NCBI GenBank assembly: GCA_964513745.1
Contig: CAZEOK010000003.1
Coordinates: forward strand, 4,377-68,376
Length of the DNA stretch: 64,000 nt
Direction of reading: 5' to 3'
From: DATDCY01 sp964513745
GTDB lineage: Bacteria > JAUVQV01 > DATDCY01
Part shown: in pieces, positions 37,547 to 44,939 of the stretch
How positions within the stretch are numbered: position 1 is the first letter of the stretch
Layout of the letters: each line of letters opens with the position of its first letter
Made by a program: the position numbers and the translations under genes
Notes under the pieces: generated by a model
The model's database searches: none
The model's input: only the letters and a program-made list of their open reading frames with translations
Told to the model about the DNA's origin: nothing

Positions 37547-37588
37547 AGCAGGCCGCTTGCCTGGTTACGGCTTTTTCAGTGGCCTGCT
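37547..37588. repeat. Inverted repeat between convergent genes, containing the CTGAAAAA motif
   Basis: AGCAGGCC (37547-37554) and GGCCTGCT (37581-37588) are exact reverse complements and could form a stem in either transcript. On the minus strand the right arm is followed by ACTGAAAAAGCC, which recurs elsewhere in this window. A bidirectional terminator role is plausible because LOG and PilZ genes converge here. Confidence 0.5.
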
Positions 37589-37907
37589 AGATGCGCGCGA
37601 TGTACTGCTTGATCTTTTCCCAGTCCTCCCGGCCCATCCGGGTGAACCTCACCCCCATGCCCATCATCGCCTGACGCCAGGAGACAACGCCTTCACCCAC
37701 GATCGGCTTGTCGGAGATCTCCGGCGGGACCGTCATGCGGAACTTGACGGTCTTGCCGAGCTCCAGCGGATTGACCGTGTCGATGAACAGCCCGCCGATG
37801 CTGATGTCGGAGATCCTCGCGTTCAGCACGCTGCTGTCGCAAAGGTACTGTATCTCCGCCACCAGGGGAGCGCGCAGGTGCTTCCGCTTGTCCTCGCCGC
37901 GAGTCAT
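37587..37907 (-). CDS. PilZ domain protein
   Basis: 106 residues, a single PilZ domain. The cyclic di-GMP motifs are present: RKHLRAP (R-x3-R) near residue 9 and ISDISIGGLFI (D-x-S-x-x-G) near 33. The remaining beta-barrel strands read KTVKFRMTVPPEI and GVVSWRQAMMGMGVRF. It should bind cyclic di-GMP and pass the signal to an unknown partner in motility, adhesion or glycan export. The start at 37907 is set by domain length. An upstream extension would run into the kinase gene region on the other strand. Confidence 0.88.
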   Translation of the reverse strand: MTRGEDKRKHLRAPLVAEIQYLCDSSVLNARISDISIGGLFIDTVNPLELGKTVKFRMTVPPEISDKPIVGEGVVSWRQAMMGMGVRFTRMGREDWEKIKQYIARI

Positions 37908-37983
37908 GGTCGGCCGCAAGAATACCAGTATTTTCCCACCGAAGCTTGCGCGGTCTCCAGCGCGGTAGTATATCGGACGGGGT

Positions 37984-38937
37984 ATGCAGAGCGGCCAGTC
38001 GCACAAGATTGAGCGGATCCGGCAGAGCCTGAGCCTCGTCAAGCCGATCGTCACGCTCTCCGTCGGCGTGGTGCTGCCGGTGCTGCTGTCGACGGCGGTC
38101 GGCATCGTTGCCATTGTCGCCGGCGAGAGCTCGCTCACGCTGATCCTCGGGATCCTCGTGGTTTCCTTTACGGCCGCGGCCATCGGCGGGGCCGTGATCC
38201 TCTACGTGCTCCTGGGCAGGCGCGCACGGCTGGCGCGGTTGCAGTCGGACCTGCTGGCCAACGTCACCCACGACCTGCGCACGCCGCTCGCCGCGATCCG
38301 GGTCTACGCGCAGACCCTGCAGTCAGGGCTGTTGCAGTCCGATCCGAGGCGCGCCGAGGATTGCCTGCGGACCATCGTGCGCGAAACAGAGTGGCTGGAT
38401 GCGATGATCGATCGGGTTCTGAGCTGGCGGACGGCGGCGAAGGACAGGGGACTCGCCGATTTGCAGTGCGGATCGATCCGGGCCGCCGTGGACGAGGCAG
38501 CGGCGCGGTTTTTGCGGATGGTCCCCCCCGACGAGGTGCAGATGAGCTACAGCTTCGAGAGCGCGAACACAGTCCGCCACGACGCCCGGGTCCTCGAGCA
38601 GGCGATCCTCAACCTGCTGGTCAATGCCGCCAAGTACTCGGCGCCGCCTAGGAAAATCACGCTGGCAGTCCGGGATCAGGGGACGTGGGTGGTGGTCAGC
38701 GTAGAAGACAACGGAATCGGCATCCCCGCCGGGGAGGTCCGCAGGATCTTCGAGCCGTTCTACCGCGTGAACCGTCCGGCCGCAAAAATATCGGGGGCTG
38801 GCCTCGGGCTGGCGATCGTGCACCACGCGGTCAAGGCCCACGGCGGGAAGATCACCGTGGACACCAGGGAAGGCGCGGGCAGCCGTTTCTCGATCTTTCT
38901 GCCCGCGTGCGCCGCGATCGGGGAGGGCAGTGGATGA
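37984..38937 (+). CDS. Membrane sensor histidine kinase
   Basis: 317 residues. Two membrane helices (about 20-45 and 52-76) with almost no periplasmic loop between them are followed directly by the dimerisation helix with the phosphorylated His in LANVTHDLRTPLAAIRVYAQ near 100. The ATPase part has the N-box NLLVNAAKYSAP, G1 VEDNGIGIP, F-box IFEPFYRV and G2 GAGLGLAIVHHAV. The missing sensor loop suggests sensing within the membrane or through a partner. It overlaps the response-regulator start by four bases. Confidence 0.92.
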   Translation: MQSGQSHKIERIRQSLSLVKPIVTLSVGVVLPVLLSTAVGIVAIVAGESSLTLILGILVVSFTAAAIGGAVILYVLLGRRARLARLQSDLLANVTHDLRTPLAAIRVYAQTLQSGLLQSDPRRAEDCLRTIVRETEWLDAMIDRVLSWRTAAKDRGLADLQCGSIRAAVDEAAARFLRMVPPDEVQMSYSFESANTVRHDARVLEQAILNLLVNAAKYSAPPRKITLAVRDQGTWVVVSVEDNGIGIPAGEVRRIFEPFYRVNRPAAKISGAGLGLAIVHHAVKAHGGKITVDTREGAGSRFSIFLPACAAIGEGSG

Positions 38938-39659
38938 AGCGCGGAGAAAACGCGTCTCCACGGTCGCCGCAAGCCGGTGGTGAGATCATCCTTGTCATCG
39001 AGGACGACCGATCGCTGCGCGAAGCCCTGGCCATGAACTTCCAGTTGCGCCGGTACCGGGTGCTGACCGCCGGGGACGGGGAGGCAGGGGTGCGACTCGC
39101 CTTCGACGAGCGGCCGGACCTGATCGTGCTGGACCTGATGCTCCCGGGCTTCGACGGCTTCGAGATCCTGGGCCAGCTGCGGGAGAAGGAGATCGACGTC
39201 CCGGTCCTCATCCTGTCGGCCCGGGGGCAGGTGTCGGACAAGGTGAACGGGTTCCGCCTCGGGGCCGACGACTACGTCACGAAGCCTTTTCAACTGCCGG
39301 AGCTCATCGCCCGGGTGGAAGGGATGCTTCGCCGTCGGCGCCGTCAACGCGCGTCGCTGGGCGCGATCACGTTCGGTGAGATCGTCGTCGACCCCGCTGG
39401 GCGAACGGTGCGGCGCGCGGGGGGCGAGGTGCCGCTGCTCGCGAAGGAATTCGACCTGCTCTTGCTGCTGGCCGGCAATCCGGGGCATCCCTTCAGCCGC
39501 GAGACCATCCTCGACCGCGTGTGGGGGTGGGGCTTCGAAGGCACCACCCGCACGGTCGACAACTACATCCTCGCATTGCGCCAGAAGCTTGAGACGGACC
39601 CGGCGCGGCCTCGCCACATCACCACCGTTCGCCAGGTCGGCTACCGGTTCGATCCCTGA
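38934..39659 (+). CDS. OmpR/PhoB family response regulator
   Basis: 241 residues. The receiver domain (about 18-130) shows the acidic pocket IEDDRSL, phosphoacceptor Asp in DLIVLDLMLPGFDGF and the Lys in DDYVTKPF. The C-terminal winged helix (about 145-240) reads LLAKEFDLLLLLAGNPGHPF and ends RHITTVRQVGYRFDP. A 16-residue tail precedes the receiver. It is the partner of the kinase just upstream. Target genes are unknown. Confidence 0.94.
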   Translation: MKRGENASPRSPQAGGEIILVIEDDRSLREALAMNFQLRRYRVLTAGDGEAGVRLAFDERPDLIVLDLMLPGFDGFEILGQLREKEIDVPVLILSARGQVSDKVNGFRLGADDYVTKPFQLPELIARVEGMLRRRRRQRASLGAITFGEIVVDPAGRTVRRAGGEVPLLAKEFDLLLLLAGNPGHPFSRETILDRVWGWGFEGTTRTVDNYILALRQKLETDPARPRHITTVRQVGYRFDP

Positions 39660-39765
39660 ATCGTTGCGCCATCGCCGCCGTTTCGGGCCACTTCACTGAA
39701 TAAACTGCACCGCTTCGTTATACTGACTTCATGTGACTGTAGGGTCTTCAGGAGGAGATGGTGTC

Positions 39766-40080
39766 ATGCCAGTGTACGAATACGAGCACGTCGCGAAGAA
39801 GTGCGCCCGGGGGAAGCGCTTCGAGGTCCGTCGGGGGATCGATAGCGAGCGCCTGAGCGTCTGTCCCGACTGTGGCCAGGAAGTGCGGCGGGTGTTTTCG
39901 CCGGTCTTCGTGAACACCCCCCGGACGGACAGTGACCTGAAAGGGCTGGGATTCACCAAGCTGGTGCGCCGGGACAAGGGCGTCTACGAGAACGTCACCG
40001 CAACCGGAGGAGAAAGCCGGATCTGGGATGCGAACAGGCCGGAGACAAGTCCGCACCTGCACAAGAAAATCCGGGACTGA
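39766..40080 (+). CDS. FmdB-like zinc ribbon protein with one Cys pair altered
   Basis: 104 residues beginning MPVYEYEHVAKKCARGKRFE. FmdB proteins have two C-x-x-C knuckles. Here the second is intact (SVCPDCGQEVRRVF), while the first keeps a single Cys (KKCARGKRF). Zinc binding may thus use His or be weakened. The family is regulatory in formamidase and amide operons but is often orphan. The start has a strong GGAGGAG ribosome site. It lies shortly after the response regulator on the same strand. Confidence 0.75.
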   Translation: MPVYEYEHVAKKCARGKRFEVRRGIDSERLSVCPDCGQEVRRVFSPVFVNTPRTDSDLKGLGFTKLVRRDKGVYENVTATGGESRIWDANRPETSPHLHKKIRD

Positions 40081-40100
40081 CGGCGGCTGTCCGTCTGTCC

Positions 40101-40184
40101 CCGTGCTGACTGCGGGGTAAGAATGTTTTGACCGATCAGGCTCTGGCTCTTGTCGCTCGCGACAGGACCCCGCAACCAGCACGG
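40101..40184. repeat. Palindromic intergenic repeat, copy A
   Basis: An 18-base arm at 40101-40118 (starts CCGTGCTG, ends GCGGGGT) pairs with 40167-40184 with two mismatches. An inner palindrome TGTCGC-TC-GCGACA lies at 40151-40164. Its right side, read on the minus strand, matches copies B and C. Confidence 0.7.
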
Positions 40185-40245
40185 AAATGAAGTTTCCTGA
40201 AGGGCGAGGTCCTGCGCTCCGGGTTCTCGATTGGTGACGCGTGCC

Positions 40246-40719
40246 TTATTTCGCCTGGTGCAGTGGCATCCCGCACTTGCAGGTGCCGGGCTTGTCGGAG
40301 ACCGTGTTGCAGCCGCAGGAACCGCCGCAGTTGCAGAAATAGATCCCGGTGCCCTCGAGGTTGATCCTCTTGACCGGCTTGCCGCAGCCGCACTTCGTGT
40401 GGTCATTCGGGTCGATCTTGCAGGCGCAGGTCGGCCCACAGGTACAGACCAGCGCGGTGTTGCCCTCCGTGTAGACGACGTGACCGCCGGCCAGTTCCTT
40501 GCCGCAACCGCACTTCCCCGGCTTCAAGGAGACGGTGTTGCATTTGCACTCCGGGCCGCAGTCACACCAATAGATGGCGGCGCTCACCTGGGCCGGGCCC
40601 ATGCCTTCCATGGAACCGTGTCCCTGATGCATCCCCTGGTGCATGCCGCCACCCGGGGCGCAGGCGCCGAGGACGAATGCGGCGGTGATCAGTGCGAGTA
40701 CTGCTGCGAATCGTTTCAT
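40246..40719 (-). CDS. Cysteine-rich lipoprotein with three CxC repeats
   Basis: 157 residues. A lipoprotein signal (lipobox LGAC near residue 20) and a Met/His/Gly-rich linker (GGGMHQGMHQGHGSMEGMG) precede three ~32-residue repeats. Each has the Cys pattern C-x-C-G-x-x-C-x-C, then about ten residues, then C-x-C-G: YWCDCGPECKCN, VCTCGPTCACK and FCNCGGSCGCN are the repeat heads. The mature protein has 18 repeat Cys plus the lipidated one. Metal or cluster binding in the periplasm is the natural reading, with the Met/His linker hinting at copper. I know no named family. A GGGGAGGG ribosome site supports the start. Confidence 0.8.
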   Translation of the reverse strand: MKRFAAVLALITAAFVLGACAPGGGMHQGMHQGHGSMEGMGPAQVSAAIYWCDCGPECKCNTVSLKPGKCGCGKELAGGHVVYTEGNTALVCTCGPTCACKIDPNDHTKCGCGKPVKRINLEGTGIYFCNCGGSCGCNTVSDKPGTCKCGMPLHQAK

Positions 40720-40767
40720 ACCATCCCTCCCCTGTTGGTTGCCAGGACCGCTCGAGTCAAGTCGACG

Positions 40768-41097
40768 TCACGCCCCGAACGAGCAGACGTATTCGGCGAT
40801 GCCGCTCTCGACCTCTATGTCGAAGGCGGAGTTCGCGCCCACCGGGAACGAGGTGCCAGCGGCGTACGGCTTCCACGCGCTCTCGCCCTTGAGGCGCACG
40901 CGGCAGGAGCCCGCGACGATCGCCATCACCTCGGCGGCGCCGGTCGTGAAGTGGAACGAGCCGGGGTAGATCAGGCCGATCGTCTTTTTCGATCCATCGG
41001 CGAGATACACGGTGTGGCTGACGACCTTCCCGTCGAAATAGACGTTGGCCTTGGTGACGACGGAAACCCCGTCGAACTTCTCCGGTGCACTGGGCAT
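40768..41097 (-). CDS. ppnP: Pyrimidine/purine nucleoside phosphorylase
   Basis: 109 residues of the DUF1255 cupin fold. FDGVSVVTKANVYFDGKVVS at the start and KKTIGLIYPGSFHFTTGAAE are diagnostic, as is SFPVGANSAFDIEVESGIAE near the end. PpnP splits several nucleosides with phosphate to base and ribose 1-phosphate. It follows threonine synthase by 28 bases on the same strand. Function in nucleoside salvage fits the HPRT gene further upstream. Confidence 0.92.
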   Translation of the reverse strand: MPSAPEKFDGVSVVTKANVYFDGKVVSHTVYLADGSKKTIGLIYPGSFHFTTGAAEVMAIVAGSCRVRLKGESAWKPYAAGTSFPVGANSAFDIEVESGIAEYVCSFGA

Positions 41098-41125
41098 GGC
41101 TTTCTCTCCGTTCTCCCGAGGGTTG

Positions 41126-42529
41126 CTATTTCCGGTCCAGGTTCAGGAATTCCGCGATCGCCGTCGCCGACGCCGGCAGGTCCACCGGGCGGTTCTGCAG
41201 TTCTTTTTTCGGTGTCACCTCGTACTCGGCGGGCAGGCTGCCCTCGAAGTACTTCTGCTGGAAGTCGGCGAACTTGAGCTGGTGCGCGGTGGAGTCGACC
41301 ACCACGCGCATCCCCGGCTCGATCACCTTCGCGCCGAGCGCGGCAGCCAGCCCGGCGACTCCCTCGCCGCCTTGCGTGCAGATCACGTGGCCGTGGCGGT
41401 TCGCGGTGAGCATCGCGTCCATGATCTGCTGCTCGCTGACCTCGACGACCGCGAAACGCTCGCGGAAGTGCTCCTCGACGAGGCGGCGGACTTTCGGGAA
41501 GGAGACGGGATTGCCGATCATCGCGGCCTGGGCGACGCTCGAGGTCACCTGCACCGGCTCGTAGGTGCCGCTCTTCCTCCAGAGGTAGACCGGGTTGGCA
41601 TGGCGGCTCTGCACGCCGACGAGCAGCGGCAGCTTCCCGATCATCCCGAGGCGCTGCAGGTCGAGGAACCCCTCCATGACGGCGGTGACGTTGCCGGCGT
41701 TGCCGATCGGCACGACCACCGCCAGGTCCTCGGTGCGCCACCCGGCGTCCATCGCCACCTCGTAGGCGTAGGACTTCTGCCCGTTGATCCGCACCGGGTT
41801 CTTGGAGTTGAGCAGGAAGACCTGGTAGTCGCGCGAGAGCTCCTCGACGATGCGCATGCAGTCGTCGAAGACGCCCGGGACCTGGATGACGGTGGCCCCG
41901 CTGCCGAGCGGCTGGGAGAGCTGCTGCGGCGTGACCTTCCCCGCGGGGAGCAGCACAACGGACTTGACCGTCCCCTTGGGCAGGTAGGCGAGATAGAGCG
42001 CGGCGGCGGCCGAGGTGTCGCCGGTGGAGGCGCAGATGCCGAGCACGTCGCGCACCCCCCAGCGCTTGATGGCGTGGTTCAGGTACGAGATCGCCGAGGC
42101 CATGCCGCGGTCCTTGAAGGAGGCCGAGGGGTTGAGGCCGTCGTACTTGATGAAGAAGGGGGCGCCGACCGACGCAGCGAGATCGGCGTTGGCCGGGATC
42201 ACCGGTGTGTGCCCCTCGCCGAGCCAGACGACGTCTGCCGGGGGGACGCAGGGGAGGATCAGCTCGTGAAAGCGGAAGATCCCTTTGAGCGAGGCCGGCT
42301 CGGGAGCCAGCGCCCGGTAGGCGAACAGGCGCCGCCAGAATTCGCCGCTTCTGCCTTTGAGCGTGTCGAAGGCGAGGTCGCGCAGCGAGAGCAGGCCGCC
42401 GCAGGCCGGGCAGGTGTAGGCGAAGCGCTCGATCGGGTGGCGGGCGGCGCAGGAGACGCACTCGTAGACGACGTCGCCCCGGTAGGTGGGGACGATGGCG
42501 TCGCGGACGTCGGCGGGGAAGTCGATCAT
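41126..42529 (-). CDS. thrC: Threonine synthase
   Basis: 467 residues. An N-terminal zinc-ribbon-like stretch (YECVSCAARHP and YTCPACGGLLS) precedes the PLP fold with LGEGHTPVIPANADLAAS and the Lys motif NPSASFKDRGMASAISYL near 130. CASTGDTSAAAALYLAYLPK and VVPIGNAGNVTAVMEGFLD are the phosphate-binding loops. It converts O-phosphohomoserine to threonine. Length suits the class with a metal-ribbon start. An AAGGAGGT ribosome site precedes the ATG. Confidence 0.93.
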   Translation of the reverse strand: MIDFPADVRDAIVPTYRGDVVYECVSCAARHPIERFAYTCPACGGLLSLRDLAFDTLKGRSGEFWRRLFAYRALAPEPASLKGIFRFHELILPCVPPADVVWLGEGHTPVIPANADLAASVGAPFFIKYDGLNPSASFKDRGMASAISYLNHAIKRWGVRDVLGICASTGDTSAAAALYLAYLPKGTVKSVVLLPAGKVTPQQLSQPLGSGATVIQVPGVFDDCMRIVEELSRDYQVFLLNSKNPVRINGQKSYAYEVAMDAGWRTEDLAVVVPIGNAGNVTAVMEGFLDLQRLGMIGKLPLLVGVQSRHANPVYLWRKSGTYEPVQVTSSVAQAAMIGNPVSFPKVRRLVEEHFRERFAVVEVSEQQIMDAMLTANRHGHVICTQGGEGVAGLAAALGAKVIEPGMRVVVDSTAHQLKFADFQQKYFEGSLPAEYEVTPKKELQNRPVDLPASATAIAEFLNLDRK

Positions 42530-42608
42530 GGCCCGTTACCTCCTTGTTCGAGGCAGTGAGATTAGCATGAAACGCCATCCGGGGAGGGGTTCGGTCTCCG
42601 TGCAGCCC

Positions 42609-42684
42609 CCCGTGCTGGCTGCGGGGTCCTGTCGCTGCGCACCCCCGTCGGTGCTCGCGAGACGCTGCGCGCCGCCGGGGTCCC
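42609..42684. repeat. Palindromic intergenic repeat, copy B
   Basis: The first 31 bases (42609-42639, beginning CCCGTGCTGGCTGCGGGG) match copy C with one difference. The remainder is GC-rich with short inverted pieces and is less like the other copies. It lies in the 254-base gap between the HPRT and threonine synthase genes. Confidence 0.65.
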
Positions 42685-42783
42685 CTGCTTCGCGCCACCC
42701 CTTCGCCCAGCTTGAGACAAAGCTCCTGACACCGTCCAGGTTCTTCGAGAAGACTATCATGAAAGAAGTAAAGGAATCACCGC

Positions 42784-43326
42784 TCAAGGCTGGCCCGGGC
42801 CCCTGTTCTCGTCGGGGAGCGCGCCGAGGTACGGCAGGTTGCGGTACGTCTCGCGGTTGTCCAGGCCGTAGCCGACGAGGAAGCGGTCGGGGACCTCGAA
42901 GCCGGTGTAGCGGATCGGCAGCTTGGCGAGCCGCCGGACACGCCGGTCGAGCAGGGTGCAGACGGCGAGGCTGGCCGGTTCGCGCGCCTGGAGGGTGCGC
43001 ACGAGATAGCCGAGGGTCAGGCCGGTGTCGACGATGTCCTCGACGAACAGCACGTCGCGGCCGGTGATCGCCAGGTCGAGGTCCTTCTCGATGCGCACCA
43101 CGCCACCGCGCTTGCCCGCCCCGTAGCGCGTGATCGCCATGAAGTCGAGGTTGATCGGGACGGTGATGGCACGCGCCAGGTCCGCGAGGAAGATGAACGA
43201 TCCCTTGAGGACCGAGACGAGGATCGGGGTGCGTCCCGCGTAATCGCGCGAGATCTCGGCTCCCAGTTCGAGCACCCGCCGCCGCAGGTCCTCCTCGCTG
43301 ATCACGACAGAAATATTTTCAGCCAT
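42784..43326 (-). CDS. hpt: Hypoxanthine phosphoribosyltransferase, first copy
   Basis: 180 residues. LVSVLKGSFIFLADLARAIT near 40 and the PRPP-binding loop RDVLFVEDIVDTGLTLGYLV near 95 are clear, followed by FEVPDRFLVGYGLDNRE. It makes IMP (and often GMP) from hypoxanthine or guanine. The start at 43326 has a GGAG site. A perfect TATAAT lies 35 bases upstream. A second gene of the same family is at 57664-58218. Confidence 0.93.
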   Translation of the reverse strand: MAENISVVISEEDLRRRVLELGAEISRDYAGRTPILVSVLKGSFIFLADLARAITVPINLDFMAITRYGAGKRGGVVRIEKDLDLAITGRDVLFVEDIVDTGLTLGYLVRTLQAREPASLAVCTLLDRRVRRLAKLPIRYTGFEVPDRFLVGYGLDNRETYRNLPYLGALPDENRGPGQP

Positions 43327-43360
43327 GTTGACTCCAAACGTTGCAAATTCTCCTCTGGGC

Positions 43361-43366
43361 ATTATA
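43361..43366 (-). promoter_or_regulatory. Consensus -10 element upstream of hpt
   Basis: TATAAT on the minus strand, 34 bases before the ATG at 43326. No matching -35 was found at the expected distance. Confidence 0.45.
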
Positions 43367-43553
43367 TTGGAATTGGGCCCCGAGAGGTTGGAACGGCGGC
43401 GTCTTTGAGGGAACGGGACGAAGGCTGGCTCCAGAGCTTGAAACAGAGCCTGTGCCAGAAACAAAACGACCGTTAGGAGATTCCCTCAGAGAAGCGAAAA
43501 GCCAAGTACGGTCACTCGGGGCCGCTTGCTTTTCCCCTGCCGGCTTGTTTGCG

Positions 43554-44513
43554 CTACTCCATGCCAAACTTCTGCGCCAGCTTCCTGAAATCGCGACCGT
43601 AGAAGATCAGTAGCTTCTTGTCGGGGTAGAGTTCCCTGAAGAGGCGCACCTTGCGGTTCTTCTTCGTGACGAGGGACTGTCTCATCGTGGTAAGTTCGAG
43701 GTAGGTGTCCATCTCGTTGAGGTAAAAGTCCGGGGAGAAGCTTGACTTGACGCGGCCGTCCGGCCACCACTCGATCGGGAAGGTCTCCGGCTCATACTCC
43801 CAGGGGATGCGATAGAAATCCAGGACTTTCGCGAATTCGACCTCGCTCTCGTTGGCGAAACGCGTAGCCGCGGGCGAGGTCGGGAGAGGCTCGAGAGGGA
43901 TCTCCTTCACCCCCCGGGCGAGGGCGCAGGCCCGGAGCTGCTCGAAGCTCCCTGCTTGTGCCAGTCCGACGGCGTTTGCCGCAAGCTCTATCACGTGCGC
44001 CGCACCCTCGACGCCGAGCGTGTCGACACGTAGCGCAAGATCGTAGTGTTCGCCGCGCGTCAGGTCCTTGCCGGAGTAGCGCCGCACGAGCCGCCGCCGC
44101 TCCTGCTCCCGCCGCTGCAGCGCAGCGACGCCACGTCCGGCACCCTGCGCCTCGGAGGTCGCGAGACGGAAGTCGAGACCGGCGGTCAGACGCACGTGCA
44201 GCGCGCAGGGGCACCCGGCAAAGAGAAACTGGCCACCGAAGCCGAGGAGCACGAGATTTTCACGGAAGGCCAGGTGCCAGAGGATCCCTTCGGTGGCAGC
44301 GCGGACGGTTCGCTCCTCCTCGTCGGCCTGGCTTGCAAATTCCGCAGTGGACGGCTCGTGGAGCCGCCCGATGGCCGAGAGCAGGTCAAAGCTGTATAGC
44401 AGTTCGCGCATCAGCGGCCGGTCGACGAGGCGGAAGCCCAGACGCCGGGCGGCCTCGGCGGCGACGTCCTCGCCGCGGCAAGCCTCAAGGCGCGAGATAG
44501 TGACGATGGACAT
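43554..44513 (-). CDS. Fusion of a cytidylate-kinase-like domain with a PD-(D/E)XK-like nuclease domain
   Basis: 319 residues. The first ~200 follow the cytidylate-kinase-like family (MSIVTISRLEACRGEDVAAE, LGFRLVDRPLMRELLYSF, LVLLGFGGQFLFAGCPCALH). However, the P-loop G-S-G-G of relatives is replaced by E-A-C-R-G, so ATP binding may be lost. The last ~95 residues form a separate domain: FANESEVEFAKVLDFYRIPW, then SSFSPDFYLNEMDTYLELTT, then KVRLFRELYPDKKLLIFYG. The E-x..-P-D-x15-E-L-T arrangement resembles a restriction-endonuclease fold, with Thr where Lys is usual. Nuclease activity is inference. The nearest ribosome site is weak, and a TATAGT lies 12 bases upstream. Confidence 0.75.
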   Translation of the reverse strand: MSIVTISRLEACRGEDVAAEAARRLGFRLVDRPLMRELLYSFDLLSAIGRLHEPSTAEFASQADEEERTVRAATEGILWHLAFRENLVLLGFGGQFLFAGCPCALHVRLTAGLDFRLATSEAQGAGRGVAALQRREQERRRLVRRYSGKDLTRGEHYDLALRVDTLGVEGAAHVIELAANAVGLAQAGSFEQLRACALARGVKEIPLEPLPTSPAATRFANESEVEFAKVLDFYRIPWEYEPETFPIEWWPDGRVKSSFSPDFYLNEMDTYLELTTMRQSLVTKKNRKVRLFRELYPDKKLLIFYGRDFRKLAQKFGME

Positions 44514-44538
44514 ACGGTTCGGGGAACTATAGCGGGGG

Positions 44539-44567
44539 AAGGGGACAGATTTCAAATCTGTCCCCTT
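44539..44567. repeat. Perfect 14-base inverted repeat (GGGGACAG palindrome)
   Basis: AAGGGGACAGATTT (44539-44552) and its exact complement (44554-44567) flank a single C. It sits between two divergent genes. Elements of this type recur in many deltaproteobacterial genomes. A REP-like or transposase-mobilised origin is the usual view. Confidence 0.85.
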
Positions 44568-44603
44568 GGGCAACGGTAGTTGCCCCCGCCGCCGCCCCGG
44601 GGG

Positions 44604-44609
44604 TAGAGT
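44604..44609 (+). promoter_or_regulatory. Putative -10 element of the HNH gene
   Basis: TAGAGT followed by six bases (ACGACC) and the ATG at 44616. There is no ribosome site, matching the leaderless pattern. Confidence 0.4.
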
Positions 44610-44615
44610 ACGACC

Positions 44616-44939
44616 ATGGCAGCGCGTCAGCGGCTCCGCGACATGAAGGCCAAGGCGCCCGACGGCCGGTCCGTCTCCGAGATCGTCGGGGAGTTGCGCA
44701 GGAACCTGCCGACCTCGGACTACCGCGAGCAAAGCCTGCGGATCCATGGGCTCATCTGCGCGAAGTGCGCGCGCGAGTTCGAGGCCAAGGACCGCCACCT
44801 GCTCAGCGTGCACCACAAGGACGGCAACCACCGCAACAACCCGCCCGACGGCTCGAACTGGGAGAACCTGTGCGTCTACTGCCACGATGACGAGCACAGT
44901 CGCGGCGGCCTCGGGGAGTACTACCGAAAAGGCGGATGA
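44616..44939 (+). CDS. Small HNH endonuclease family protein (YajD-like)
   Basis: 107 residues. The HNH fold is built on ICAKCAREF (first zinc pair), the catalytic segment LLSVHHKDGNHRNNPPDGSN, and LCVYCHDDEH (second zinc pair and final His). YajD proteins are stand-alone HNH nucleases of unknown role. An N-terminal basic helix (RQRLRDMKAKAPDGR) may touch nucleic acid. Its last four bases overlap the rRNA methyltransferase start, and both lie opposite the nuclease-like fusion gene. Confidence 0.88.
   Translation: MAARQRLRDMKAKAPDGRSVSEIVGELRRNLPTSDYREQSLRIHGLICAKCAREFEAKDRHLLSVHHKDGNHRNNPPDGSNWENLCVYCHDDEHSRGGLGEYYRKGG

Noticed and set aside
43341..43613. 90-codon plus-strand frame before the nuclease-like fusion gene
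   Set aside because: No ribosome site, odd composition, and it runs into the end of the real minus-strand gene.
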